Assembly (NCBI RefSeq): GCF_002119685.1
Contig: NZ_CP021108.1
Coordinates: 3,100,001-3,164,000 of the forward strand
DNA length: 64,000 nucleotides
From: Bordetella genomosp. 8
Lineage (GTDB): Bacteria; Pseudomonadota; Gammaproteobacteria; Burkholderiales; Burkholderiaceae_B
Reading direction: 5' to 3'
The position numbers were made by a program, and so were the translations under genes. Shown piece by piece: positions 18,237-27,550 of the stretch. The notes under the pieces were generated by a model. The model searched no databases. It was not told the DNA's origin and saw only the letters and a list, made by a program, of their open reading frames with translations. Within the stretch, counting starts at the first letter, position 1, and every line of letters begins with the position of its first letter.

Positions 18237-19397
18237 ATGCCCCTAGACCAGGAAACCTTCCAGCTGCTGCTGGACAGCGTGCAGCGCTTCGTACGCGAGC
18301 GGCTGATGCCCGCCGAGGACGCCGTCGAGGAGCACGACGAAGTGCCGGCCGACATCGTCGCCGACATGAAGGAACTGGGCCTGTTCGGACTGTCCATTCC
18401 GGAGGAATACGGCGGCATCGGGCTGAGCATGGCGCAGGAATGCGCGGTCGCCTATGAGCTTGGCCACACCGCCCTGGCCTTTCGCTCGGTGGTCGGGACC
18501 AACATCGGCATCGGTTCGCAGGGCATCCTGATGGATGGCACCGCCGAACAGAAGGCCGAATACCTGCCGCGCATCGCCAGCGGCGAGCTGATCGTTTCCT
18601 TCGCGCTGACAGAGCCGGACGCCGGTTCGGACGCCGCCTCGATCAAGACGCGCGGCGTCAGGGACGGCGCCGACTATGTGCTGGCGGGGACCAAGCGTTT
18701 CATCACCAATGCCCCGCGCGCCGGCGCCTTCACGCTGATGGCGCGCACCGACGGCCCAGGAGCGGGCGGCATCTCGGCCTTCATCGTGCCGGCAGGCCTG
18801 CCGGGCCTGAGCCTGGGCAAGCCGGATCGCAAGATGGGCCAGCGCGGCACCAAGACCTGCGACGTCGTCCTGGACAATGTGCGGGTGCCGGCCGCAAATA
18901 TCATCGGCGGCGAGCCGGGCAAGGGCTTCAAGACCGCCATGAAGGTGCTGGATCGCGGGCGCCTGCACATATCGGCCGTCGCCTGCGGCATGGCCGACCG
19001 CATCCTGCGCGAAAGCGTGGCCTACGCCCAGCAGCGCAAGCAATTCGGCCAGCGCATCGGCGATTTCCAGCTCGTGCAGGCCATGCTGGCCGACAGCCAG
19101 GCGGAACTGCTGGCCGCCTGGTCGCTGGTGCAATCGGTCGCGCGCCGCTACGACGCCAAGCCGTTCGACGTGAGCGATCCGGAAGTCAGCATGCAGGCCG
19201 CCTGTGCGAAGCTCTTCAGCACCGAAATGGTCGGCCGCGTCGCCGATCGCGGCGTGCAGGTGCACGGCGGGTCGGGCTACATCAACGAGTACAAGGTGGA
19301 ACGCTTCTATCGCGACGTGCGCTTGCTGCGGCTGTACGAAGGCACGACACAGATCCAACAGCTGGTGATCGGCAAGCAGTTGATGAAGTCCGCCTGA
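18237..19397 (+). CDS. Acyl-CoA dehydrogenase
   Basis: A 386-residue FAD-dependent dehydrogenase introducing the 2,3-double bond into acyl-CoA. AGGAGACAGCA precedes the ATG. Visible signatures are the flavin/substrate region FALTEPDAGSDAAS, the middle beta domain KMGQRGTKTCDVVLDNVRVP, the QRKQFGQRIGDFQLVQ helix and the C-terminal LYEGTTQIQQLVIG, in which the glutamate is the usual catalytic base. Chain length preference is not clear. It stands alone with a divergent LysR gene, a frequent arrangement in Bordetella-type genomes. Confidence 0.92.
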   Translation: MPLDQETFQLLLDSVQRFVRERLMPAEDAVEEHDEVPADIVADMKELGLFGLSIPEEYGGIGLSMAQECAVAYELGHTALAFRSVVGTNIGIGSQGILMDGTAEQKAEYLPRIASGELIVSFALTEPDAGSDAASIKTRGVRDGADYVLAGTKRFITNAPRAGAFTLMARTDGPGAGGISAFIVPAGLPGLSLGKPDRKMGQRGTKTCDVVLDNVRVPAANIIGGEPGKGFKTAMKVLDRGRLHISAVACGMADRILRESVAYAQQRKQFGQRIGDFQLVQAMLADSQAELLAAWSLVQSVARRYDAKPFDVSDPEVSMQAACAKLFSTEMVGRVADRGVQVHGGSGYINEYKVERFYRDVRLLRLYEGTTQIQQLVIGKQLMKSA

Positions 19398-19449
19398 GAC
19401 GGCTGGCGGCCACCACGGGAAGCGGCGGACGCCGGCGCAAGGCCGCGCC

Positions 19450-20370
19450 TCAGCCCGGCAGCGCCGGCAGCGTCTTCTGCACGGCCTCGCAGCGTTCCCG
19501 CAGCAGCCGGTACAAGGCCTGGACGCCGGGCGAGTACTGCTTGCGATGCGGGCACACCAGCATCAAGGGCGCGGACACGCCGCCCAGGTGCGGCAGCAGG
19601 ACGTGCAGGCGCCCGGTACGCACGTCGTCGCTGACGTCCATCCAGGACTTGTAGGCGATGCCCTCGCCCGCCAGGGCCAGCCGGCGCACCACGTCGCCAT
19701 CGTCGCTGTGTATGGTCCCCGTGACGTTCACCGACAGCTTGTTCTTGCCATCCCGGAACTCCCATTTGTCGTAGAGCCGGCTGCTCAGCATGTAAAGCAG
19801 GCAGTCATGCCTGGCGAGATCCTCCGGCGACGACGGCACGCCCCGCCGCGACAGGTATTCCGGCGACGCCACCAGCACGCGCCGGTTCTCCGGCGCCAGG
19901 GGTAGCGCGACGTAGCTGGCGTCCTCGGCCACGCTGTAGCGCACCGCCACATCCACCGGATCCCGGAAGACGTCCGTTACCCGATCCGAAAAGAACAGCT
20001 TCAAGGTCAGGCGCGGATAAGGCTGGCGAAACAGCGTGAACCAGGGCAGCAGCACGTTGCGGCCCAGGTCGGATGGCGCCGCCACCTGCAGCACGCCGCG
20101 CAGTTCGCGCTGCTGGCCGTGCAGTTCCTCATGGCCGGCGCGCACGCTGTCCAGGATCGTCTGCGCATGCGGCAGATAGGCTACGCCTTCCGCCGTCAGC
20201 CGCAGGCTGCGGGTCGATCGCGCGAACAGGCGGACGTCGAGTTCGCCTTCCAGGCGCTTGATGGCGGCGCTGACCTGTCCGGGCAGCAGGTCCGCTTCGC
20301 GCGCGACATCGGAAAAGCTGCCCAGGGCGGCGGAGCGGACGAACAGGGCGAGGTCATCGAGTTTGATCAT
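19450..20370 (-). CDS. LysR-family regulator divergent from nitroreductase
   Basis: A 306-residue LysR protein, starting MIKLDDLALFVRSAALGSFSDVAREADLLPGQVSAAIKRLEGELDVRLF. A longer frame reaches 20520 but its extra residues are not family-like. The effector domain includes LVASPEYLSRRGVPSSPEDLARHDCL, common to this LysR branch. It is divergent from the nitroreductase gene over 130 bases and convergent with the acyl-CoA dehydrogenase gene, so nitroreductase is the likely target. Confidence 0.88.
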   Translation of the reverse strand: MIKLDDLALFVRSAALGSFSDVAREADLLPGQVSAAIKRLEGELDVRLFARSTRSLRLTAEGVAYLPHAQTILDSVRAGHEELHGQQRELRGVLQVAAPSDLGRNVLLPWFTLFRQPYPRLTLKLFFSDRVTDVFRDPVDVAVRYSVAEDASYVALPLAPENRRVLVASPEYLSRRGVPSSPEDLARHDCLLYMLSSRLYDKWEFRDGKNKLSVNVTGTIHSDDGDVVRRLALAGEGIAYKSWMDVSDDVRTGRLHVLLPHLGGVSAPLMLVCPHRKQYSPGVQALYRLLRERCEAVQKTLPALPG

Positions 20371-20500
20371 TTTCACGAAAACAGTGAAAGGCCTCCTCGA
20401 TTTTCCCTGTTTTTCGTCAACTGCCACAAGCGGAACATACGTCCACGGCGAGATTGAACGCTCGCCACCCCGCCGCAACGTCATTACCCAGGACATCGCC

Positions 20501-21154
20501 ATGGAAACGCTCACCGCCATCCAGAACCGCTATACCACCAAGGCCTACGACACGTCGCGCAAGATCCCGCAGGCGCGGATCGAGCAATTGCTCGAGGGCC
20601 TGCGCATGAGTCCCTCGTCGGTCAACGCCCAACCCTGGCATTTCATCGTCGCCAGCGACGACGGCGGCAAGGCCCGCATCGCCAAGGCCGCGCAAGGCAC
20701 GTTCGGCTACAACGGGCCCAAGATCATGAACGCGTCGCACGTGATCGTCTTCGCCGCCCGCACCGACATGACGCCCCGGCATATGGAGGCCATCCTGGAA
20801 CAGGAAGAACGCGACGGCCGATTCCAGATCGAAGGCGCCAAGGAAGGCCAGCGCAGGGGCCGGCAATCCTTCGTCGACATCCATCGCTACGAACAGAAAG
20901 ACCTGCAGCATTGGATGGAAAAGCAGGTCTACCTGGCCCTGGGCACGCTGATGCTGGCCGCCGCGACCCAAGGCATCGACACCACGCCCATGGAGGGCTT
21001 CGATTTCCGCCTGCTGGACGCGGAACTGGGCTTGCGCGAACGGGGCTACAGCAGCGTGGTGCTGTTGTCGCTGGGCTATCACGCTGAAACGGACTTCAAC
21101 AGCCGCCTGCCGAAGTCACGCCTGCCCCAAGCCGACGTCATGACCTTCATTTGA
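20501..21154 (+). CDS. NfsB-type nitroreductase (NAD(P)H, FMN)
   Basis: A 217-residue FMN flavoprotein of the oxygen-insensitive nitroreductase/dihydropteridine reductase group. The N-terminus AIQNRYTTKAYDTSRKIP and SPSSVNAQPWHF contain the FMN phosphate-binding Arg and Ser-Ser-x-Asn-x-Gln-Pro-Trp elements; LGTLMLAAATQGIDTTPMEGFD and VVLLSLGYH close the fold. The ATG at 20501 follows AGGACATCGCC. It would reduce nitro compounds or quinones. A divergent LysR gene shares its promoter region; only 12 bases separate its end from the convergent repeat-protein gene. Confidence 0.9.
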   Translation: METLTAIQNRYTTKAYDTSRKIPQARIEQLLEGLRMSPSSVNAQPWHFIVASDDGGKARIAKAAQGTFGYNGPKIMNASHVIVFAARTDMTPRHMEAILEQEERDGRFQIEGAKEGQRRGRQSFVDIHRYEQKDLQHWMEKQVYLALGTLMLAAATQGIDTTPMEGFDFRLLDAELGLRERGYSSVVLLSLGYHAETDFNSRLPKSRLPQADVMTFI

Positions 21155-21166
21155 GCGGCATGACGG

Positions 21167-23701
21167 TCAGCGGCGGAAGCGGCCTCCGCCGCCGAAGCGG
21201 TCGCCGCCGCCCCAGCCCGAGCCGTTGAAGCCGCGATTGCCCCAGCCCCGGTCCTGCAACGCCGCGTCATCGTAGCGGCCGCGGCTGTAGTTGTCCGACT
21301 GGGCGCGCGCCTGCTGCTGCTGGTTCAGATAGGTGCGGTTGGCGGCATCGGTGTTGGCGGGCGTCATCGGCTGCCAGCCCGAGGACGTGTGCTGCTGCCA
21401 GCCCTGGTCGGTGTGGCGATAGACATTCCCGTCGTGGTCGCCATAGACATTGCCATTGTCCCAGCCCACGGTATTGCCGGTGCGGCTGTCGTGCGTGACG
21501 CCACGGTCGGCATGGCTGGTGACGCCCTGCCCCGACTGGCCGCTGGCGGTGCGGGCGGTCGCGGTGGTGCGGCCCGTGTTGTCGTTGGTATGGATAGACT
21601 GCTGGCCGGCCGTCCAGGTGCCGTTATCCACGTTGCCGGCGATGCCACCGCGTGAGGCGCCAGCGGTGCCGTTGACCGGATTGTCATAGGCCCCGCGGTA
21701 ACCCGCGGCGGCGTTGCCCGTCTGCCAGTTGTAGGCCGCGCCGCGCGTGCCTTCGAAGCTGCGTCCGGTGACCGGGTTGTAGCCTTCGGCATGCGTGCCC
21801 TGCCACTGCGTACCGGTCCAGCCGTTCCACCCGCTCGCGTGCGTGACCACACCGGTGCCGCCCCAATGGCCATACACATCGACGGTGTTCACATTGACGC
21901 CACGCCAGTACGGCGCGCCCCAATACGGCCCCCAGTAAGGCGCCGGGGCGCCCCACACCGAGCCGATGGCGAAGCCGAAGGCAAAGCCCACCGCGGTATC
22001 GAAGGCGGCGTTGTAACCGTAGGTGGGCGGATAGCCCACGTAGACGGGCCCCGCCACATAGGCGGGATAGACATATCCCGTGCCATAGACCACCGTGCCG
22101 TCCGGCGCCACCATCACCCCCATGTAGCCCGGCGTGTAGCCGAACACGACGGTCGTCGGTGTCGCGTTGTAGACGCGTACGTAGGTGACGTAGTGGAACG
22201 GCGAGGACACCGGAATGGCGTAGATCGCGGCCGGCACCCGGTCGGCGACGCGCCACGGCCCATAGGCCGCCGCGGCGCTGAACCAGATGCCGTTGGACAA
22301 GGCGTAATAGCCGCCGTCGACCAGGAACACGGGCGTCTGGCTGTTGGCGGCGAAGCGCACCTGCGTACCCGGGATGGACACGAAATCCGGCGGCCCGTTC
22401 AGGTACGCCACATTAAGCGTCGCCTTGTCGCGCGTGACGGTGGCGGTCTGCGGGATGGTCGCGGCAATCACGGATTCCCTGGCCTGGGGTGTGCCAGGCA
22501 CGGACGCCAGCACGCCCGCCGAGGGATCGTGCGGATCGATGCGCGCGAAATCCTTGGGCAGCTGCTTGCCCGGGACGTAGCTCCACGGCCCATCCAGCCG
22601 CGCCGCGCTGAACCAGCGGCCCGACACCAGGATGTAGTACCGATTGCTGGTTGGATACATGAACACCGCATGATCGGCGTTCGTCATGGACAGCAGGCCG
22701 GTGCCCTGCACCGGCGCGAATTCGGGCGCGCCGCTGGTGATCACCAGTTCGGCGGGCTGGGTTTCGACCAGCACCTGCGGCACCACCGTGGATGGCTTGC
22801 CATCGCGCGGCAGCATGGGATCGGGCTTTTCGGCGCGCGTGCTGGCGTCGGCCGCCGCCAACAGCTGCCGCGACGGAGTGTCCAGCGCCTGCCAGGGCCC
22901 GGTGATCGCCGCGGCCTGGAACCAGTGGCCCGTCACGTTCAGGTAGAAGTAGCCGGCGTTATCGGCCAGCATCAGCGCGCGCGTGTTGGCGACACGCTGC
23001 CAGCCGGCGGCGCCCTGCACGTCGTACAGGGACGGCGGTCCATCCATCGGCACCAGGATGGTGGGCACGGAACGGAACACGATCACGGGCGGGGCGTTCC
23101 TGACCGGCACCGATGGCAGGGACGCGATCTTCTGCGATACGGCGTAGCTGGTCTGCAGGGCTTCCAGCCGCGTGGTCATGCTGGGCGGTATGTGGGATTC
23201 GAGCAGCTTGCGCAACTGGGCGGCGTTCTGCGGGGCGGTCGGCAGATCGATCTTCTGTATGCGTATCTGGTCCACGTACACCAGGCCGGCCGGTTTGTTG
23301 ATGTCGGCTCGCGCGCTGAACTGCACCACGCCATAGGTGGGATTGCCGTCCGCCGCCCCGACGGCCACCGCCATACGGCCACCGATGCTGTCGCCGTTCC
23401 AGCTGTCGACCTGGGGCTGGTAAAGCTGCACGCGCATGCCGTTGGCCGCATCCAGCGTGCGTGGCCATTGCAAGGCGTGGTCGGCCGCCTGCATGGACGC
23501 CTGTTCCTGGCGCGCGTCGGCGGGCGGGACCGAGGCGGGCGCCGCCACGGCGGGTGCGATGGGGGGTGCGATGGGGGGTGCGATGGGGGGTGCGATGGGG
23601 GGTACGACTGGGGAGGTGGACTGGGCGTTGCACACGCCGGCCAGCGTGACGCCGAGGATGGTCGCCAGGGGCATGGCAAGGCGGCGGATGCCGGAGTTCA
23701 T
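21167..23701 (-). CDS. Large secreted protein with three Trp-rich modules and a Gly/Asn/Tyr-rich tail, function unknown
   Basis: An 844-residue exported protein. A signal peptide (1 to about 26, CNA/QS) is followed by a PPIA tandem repeat (residues about 34-50). Three similar modules, centred at 251-272, 354-375 and 464-485, share a Y-x-L-x(3)-G-x-W-F-x-A-A/R-x(3)-G-P-W core. A region near 500-600 is rich in Tyr, Gly and Pro (GYVYPAYVAGPVYVGYPPTYGYN; WGAPYW). The tail from about 600 is full of Gly, Asn, Thr and Gln and ends with an Arg/Gly/Phe stretch. I recognise no characterised family. Surface or periplasmic location is likely. The gene stands alone. Confidence 0.75.
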   Translation of the reverse strand: MNSGIRRLAMPLATILGVTLAGVCNAQSTSPVVPPIAPPIAPPIAPPIAPAVAAPASVPPADARQEQASMQAADHALQWPRTLDAANGMRVQLYQPQVDSWNGDSIGGRMAVAVGAADGNPTYGVVQFSARADINKPAGLVYVDQIRIQKIDLPTAPQNAAQLRKLLESHIPPSMTTRLEALQTSYAVSQKIASLPSVPVRNAPPVIVFRSVPTILVPMDGPPSLYDVQGAAGWQRVANTRALMLADNAGYFYLNVTGHWFQAAAITGPWQALDTPSRQLLAAADASTRAEKPDPMLPRDGKPSTVVPQVLVETQPAELVITSGAPEFAPVQGTGLLSMTNADHAVFMYPTSNRYYILVSGRWFSAARLDGPWSYVPGKQLPKDFARIDPHDPSAGVLASVPGTPQARESVIAATIPQTATVTRDKATLNVAYLNGPPDFVSIPGTQVRFAANSQTPVFLVDGGYYALSNGIWFSAAAAYGPWRVADRVPAAIYAIPVSSPFHYVTYVRVYNATPTTVVFGYTPGYMGVMVAPDGTVVYGTGYVYPAYVAGPVYVGYPPTYGYNAAFDTAVGFAFGFAIGSVWGAPAPYWGPYWGAPYWRGVNVNTVDVYGHWGGTGVVTHASGWNGWTGTQWQGTHAEGYNPVTGRSFEGTRGAAYNWQTGNAAAGYRGAYDNPVNGTAGASRGGIAGNVDNGTWTAGQQSIHTNDNTGRTTATARTASGQSGQGVTSHADRGVTHDSRTGNTVGWDNGNVYGDHDGNVYRHTDQGWQQHTSSGWQPMTPANTDAANRTYLNQQQQARAQSDNYSRGRYDDAALQDRGWGNRGFNGSGWGGGDRFGGGGRFRR
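23552..23605. repeat. 12-base tandem repeat encoding PPIA units
   Basis: A GGTGCGATGGGG unit repeats with exact 12-base period about four to five times inside the secreted-protein gene, encoding Pro-Pro-Ile-Ala on the minus strand. Copy number could vary by slippage without frame loss. Confidence 0.85.
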
Positions 23702-23828
23702 GGGAACGCTCCTTCCAGGGATACGATGTCGGCGGACACGGCCCACCCCGCGCCGCCGCCGTGGCGACGCGCCAGGGCCGGCAGCGCTGCGGTTTATACC
23801 GCCAGTTGGCCGGAACGCACAACGCGCG

Positions 23829-24947
23829 TTACAACTGGCGCCGCGCGCGACGCCGGCGCCACCATAGCCAGATGCCGCTGCCGCCCAGCGCGGCCAGCAG
23901 CAGGCCCAGCAGCGCGACGGTGCCCTGCCCCGCGATGCCACCCAGTTCGCCGGTATGCAGGGGATAGATATAGGAATTGATGCGCGTGCCGGGGTCGAGC
24001 TCGTTCCAGCGTTGGGTGGCCAGGATCGCGCCTGTGCGCGGATCCAGCCATACGGTGGAACGGCCGTTGGGATGGGGATCGTCGGGCACGCGCATGCGGA
24101 TGGCCAGCGGGCGGTCGGTGCGCGGCGTGTACAGGAAATAGCCGATGGCGCCGTCCGGAAAGGCGGCGCGCGCCCGGTTCGCCAGATCGTCCAGGGAGAC
24201 GGACGGCTGCGTTGGCTGCTGCACCTGCGGCAGCGTCGCCTGTTGCACCTGCGGCAGCACCGGCGCCACCGTGCGCGGTGCGCCGCTCAGCCAGGTGATC
24301 CAGCCGCCGATCGGCCGCCACGCCAGATAAGCGCCTGTCCCCATGCAGACGGCCAGCAGCAGGCCCGCCACGACGCCGCCCGTGCGATGCACGTCGAACA
24401 AGGCGCGGGTGCCGCCCTTGCCAAACTCGATGCGCAGGGAAGGCGGCCAGCGGCGCGGCCACCACAGCACGACGCCGGTCAAGGCGAGCAGCAGGTAAGC
24501 CAGCGCCGCGCAGGCGAGCACGGCCTTGCCGGTCTGGTCCATCCACAATGCGCTATGCAGGCCGTAGAGCCAGGCGACCAGGCCTTCGTCCGCGCCGCGC
24601 CGGCCCTGCTCGACGCCGGTGTCGGGATCCAGGTACAGACTGCCACGCCAACTGCCGCGTACCAGTACCTGCAAGGTCTCGCCTGCCCGCCGAGGCGGCG
24701 CGAACGTGAAGGACGCTCCCGTCCCGAATTCGGCCGCGAGACGTTGGCGCAACCCTTCGAACGCGACCATGCCGGCACCAGGCGAGCCAGCCGACACCGC
24801 CTGGAAATACGCCGGGTGCAGCCAGCGATCCATCGGCCGCGCCACCACCAGCAAGGACCCTGTAATACCGGACAGCACCAGCAGCCAGCCCAGGCACAGC
24901 GCCGTCCAGCGATGGCATAGCAGCCACACGCGCCGCAGGCTCCGCAT
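23829..24947 (-). CDS. PepSY-domain transmembrane protein of an iron-uptake operon
   Basis: A 372-residue membrane protein of the PepSY-associated family. The first helix (LCHRWTALCLGWLLVLSGITGSLLV) carries the typical HRW motif; further helices follow near GLHSALWMDQTGKAVLACAALAYLLLALTGVVLWW and at the C-terminus. A second LHTGELGG motif precedes the last helix. Members are often encoded next to TonB siderophore receptors and some act as ferrisiderophore reductases. It starts nine bases after the receptor stop, on the same strand, so it is part of the fecIRA-like operon. The ATG at 24947 was preferred over non-ATG starts that would overlap the receptor. Confidence 0.87.
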   Translation of the reverse strand: MRSLRRVWLLCHRWTALCLGWLLVLSGITGSLLVVARPMDRWLHPAYFQAVSAGSPGAGMVAFEGLRQRLAAEFGTGASFTFAPPRRAGETLQVLVRGSWRGSLYLDPDTGVEQGRRGADEGLVAWLYGLHSALWMDQTGKAVLACAALAYLLLALTGVVLWWPRRWPPSLRIEFGKGGTRALFDVHRTGGVVAGLLLAVCMGTGAYLAWRPIGGWITWLSGAPRTVAPVLPQVQQATLPQVQQPTQPSVSLDDLANRARAAFPDGAIGYFLYTPRTDRPLAIRMRVPDDPHPNGRSTVWLDPRTGAILATQRWNELDPGTRINSYIYPLHTGELGGIAGQGTVALLGLLLAALGGSGIWLWWRRRRARRQL

Positions 24948-24955
24948 GGGCGCGG

Positions 24956-27403
24956 TCAGTACGCGACACGCGCCTGCACGTACACCATGCGCGGTGCGCC
25001 CACCATGCGGCCGCCGTTGGTGTCGGTGTTGCGCGTGTAATAGCGGCGATCGAACACGTTGTTCACGCCCAGCGCCAGCTCGCTGCCGTTCCACTGCGGA
25101 AACCTGTAGCTCAGCTGCGCATTCCACACGCTGAATCCCGGCACGCGCCCGTTCGTCGCGTCCGCGCTTTCCTTGTCCGTGTTGGCCGTATCCGAATACT
25201 GGCTGCTCTGCGCGGTGCTGAAGACATTGAAGGCCCAGTTGCGCACCGTGTAGCGCCCGCCCACCGTGCCGGTCTGCCGCGAGTAGAACGGCACGTCATT
25301 GCCCTCGAACTCGCCCGACTTCTGGATCGCGCGCACATAGGTGTAGTTGGCGTACAGGTTCAAGCCGGCCAACGGCCCCGCCTTGTCGAAGTCGTAATCG
25401 ACGGCGAACTCCACCCCGTTGTGCGTCGTCGCGCCCAGATTGCGGAACACCGCCGGGTTGGTGCCGGGAATCGACAGGATCTGGTTGTCGAAACGCAGGT
25501 TGAAGATCGTCAGTTCGGTGTGGACCTGTTCGCCGGTATAGCGGAAGCCCGCCTCCACCGTCTTGGCGACTTCCGGCTTCAGCGGATTGGAATCCGACAT
25601 GGAATTCAGCTGCGTGTACTGCACCGCGCCGAAGGACGTGCTGTAGTTCGTGTACAGCGTCAGCCTGTCGTTGACCAGATAGGCCACGTTCAGCGACGGC
25701 AGGCCGCGGCTGTTGCGCACCTCGAACGTCGAATCGTCGGCCGTGCCGCTGGGCTCGCGGTCGCTTTCGATCTTTTCGTAGCGTATGCCCGGCGTGACGC
25801 GCCAATTGCCGTAGGCGATGCGGTCGTCCAGATAGAAGGAATGCGCGCGCGTGCCGTTGTCGAACACCTGCGTGGCGCCGACGCGGTCGCCGGTAGCCAG
25901 CGAAGTGGAATAGCGCCGGTCCTGGCCGGTCTCGCGTATGTAGCGATAGCCCACCGTGACGTCGTGCGTGGTGGAACCCCATGACAGCCGCTGCGTGTAG
26001 CGCGGCTCGATGCCCAGTACCTGGTTGTTGCGCGGCTGGAAATCGTTGCGGTTCACGCCCGTGTTGATCAGGGAGCTCTGGCGCGAACTGTCGTAGTGAT
26101 AGATGCGCGTTTCGAACTCCTGCGTGTCGGAGATCGTGTTCAGGTAGCCGATGTCGACCTGGTCGCGCTTGCCTTTCCAATAATCGGTGGGATGCGTGTT
26201 CTGGAACGGATCCTGCCGGTATTCGTCCACCGTCAGGCCGCCCGGCGTCATCGACTTCACGTCATAGTGGGCGAACTTGCCGTACACCTCCGACGTGGGG
26301 CTGATCTCGTACCGCCATTTCAGCGCCACGTCGTTGTAGCGGTCGTGGCTGCCGTCGCGCCACTGCTGGCCGTCCATCCCGGAGTACAGCAGCGCCACCC
26401 CCAGGCCGTTGTCCATCTGCGTGCCCACGAAGGTGCTGTACTGCGTGTTCGCGCCGCCGTGGCTGAAGACGTTGTAGCGGGCGGAGGCGTCCGCGGTCAG
26501 GCCATCGCTGGTGGGAATGGCGCGCGTCTTGAAGTTGATGACGCCGCCGACGTTCTGCGGCCCGTAGCGAACCGCCCCGCCGCCGCGCACCACGTCGATG
26601 GACTCGATATTGCCCAGGCTGACGGGCGACAGCACCAGGTTGGGCTGGCCGTACGGCGCCATCGCCAGCGGGATGCCGTCGATCAGCATGGTGGTACGGA
26701 AGGAGTTGCGCGGATTCAGGCCGCGTATCCCCACGTGCAGCGCCACCGAACTGCCGGAGTTGCTGGTGCTGCCGCTGATCTGCACCCCGGGCACGCGGCG
26801 CAGTACGTCGGCTACGTTGGTCGCGCCGCTATCCTGTATTTCCTGGCGTTGCACCAGCGTACGGGCGCCGCCGAAGGTCTGCACGCTGTTTTCCAGCCCG
26901 GTGCCGAGCCAGTCCCCGCTGACCTGGATGGCTTCCAGCGTGGTGGCGCCGCCGGCCCCGGTCGCGCCGTCGGCCGGGGCCGGGGTTCCGGCCCGCGCCG
27001 AGTTGGCCACGGCACCCGCCGCCGTGCCGTTGGCGGCCGCCGGTTCCGCGCCGCGCACCACGTAGCCTTCGCCGGGCGGGGGCACGGCGCTCAGGCCCGT
27101 GCCGCGCAGCAACTGCTCCAGCGCCTGCGCGATTGTGTGGCTGCCGTGCAGGCCCTGGCTTTCCAGGCCCGCGGTGTCTTCCGGGCGGAAAGACACCGTC
27201 AGGTCGGCAGCCTTGGCGAAGGCCGACAACACCTGGGCCAGCGGCCCTCCCGGTATATCGAAGCTGCGCGCCGCGGACTGGTCCGCGGCCTGCGCATGGG
27301 CAGGCCGGGTGTCGAAAACCGCCGCGGTCGCGGCGCAGATCGCCAACGCGGAAAACGCGTATCGCGCGGCCGCGCCGCGAACGGGTGTACGTGCAGCTCC
27401 CAC
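24956..27403 (-). CDS. fecA: FecA-like TonB-dependent transducing receptor
   Basis: An 815-residue outer-membrane receptor starting at GTG 27403, which has AGAGGAA seven bases upstream and yields a clean signal peptide ending AHAQA. It has an N-terminal STN signalling domain (SFDIPGGPLAQVLSAFAKAADLTVSF...GEGYVVR), a plug with GGARTLVQRQEIQDSG and RGGGAVRYGPQNVGG as in ferric citrate FecA, and a barrel ending ...VQARVAY with a terminal aromatic residue. The STN domain and adjacent FecR/FecI genes indicate surface signalling. Ligand is probably a ferric carboxylate or similar siderophore, by similarity only. An ATG at 27550 would add 49 residues unlike a signal peptide. Confidence 0.9.
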   Translation of the reverse strand: MGAARTPVRGAAARYAFSALAICAATAAVFDTRPAHAQAADQSAARSFDIPGGPLAQVLSAFAKAADLTVSFRPEDTAGLESQGLHGSHTIAQALEQLLRGTGLSAVPPPGEGYVVRGAEPAAANGTAAGAVANSARAGTPAPADGATGAGGATTLEAIQVSGDWLGTGLENSVQTFGGARTLVQRQEIQDSGATNVADVLRRVPGVQISGSTSNSGSSVALHVGIRGLNPRNSFRTTMLIDGIPLAMAPYGQPNLVLSPVSLGNIESIDVVRGGGAVRYGPQNVGGVINFKTRAIPTSDGLTADASARYNVFSHGGANTQYSTFVGTQMDNGLGVALLYSGMDGQQWRDGSHDRYNDVALKWRYEISPTSEVYGKFAHYDVKSMTPGGLTVDEYRQDPFQNTHPTDYWKGKRDQVDIGYLNTISDTQEFETRIYHYDSSRQSSLINTGVNRNDFQPRNNQVLGIEPRYTQRLSWGSTTHDVTVGYRYIRETGQDRRYSTSLATGDRVGATQVFDNGTRAHSFYLDDRIAYGNWRVTPGIRYEKIESDREPSGTADDSTFEVRNSRGLPSLNVAYLVNDRLTLYTNYSTSFGAVQYTQLNSMSDSNPLKPEVAKTVEAGFRYTGEQVHTELTIFNLRFDNQILSIPGTNPAVFRNLGATTHNGVEFAVDYDFDKAGPLAGLNLYANYTYVRAIQKSGEFEGNDVPFYSRQTGTVGGRYTVRNWAFNVFSTAQSSQYSDTANTDKESADATNGRVPGFSVWNAQLSYRFPQWNGSELALGVNNVFDRRYYTRNTDTNGGRMVGAPRMVYVQARVAY

Positions 27404-27550
27404 TTCCACTTTCCTCTTGCATGCGGTTCGTTGATGCGCCGTATGCCGGATGGGGACCGGGAAAAGGGACAAGCGCCTGCCATGAAAGTTGAAACCAAAT
27501 GAAACTGCGCTCGCGGACACCAAACCCGCGGCCGGGGCCCTGCGTGGCAT

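Noticed and set aside
27404..27550. Forty-nine extra N-terminal residues of the FecA-like receptor from an ATG directly after the fecR stop
   Set aside because: The extension is not signal-like, and a GTG at 27403 has a good ribosome binding site and yields a clean signal peptide; direct N-terminal data could change this.
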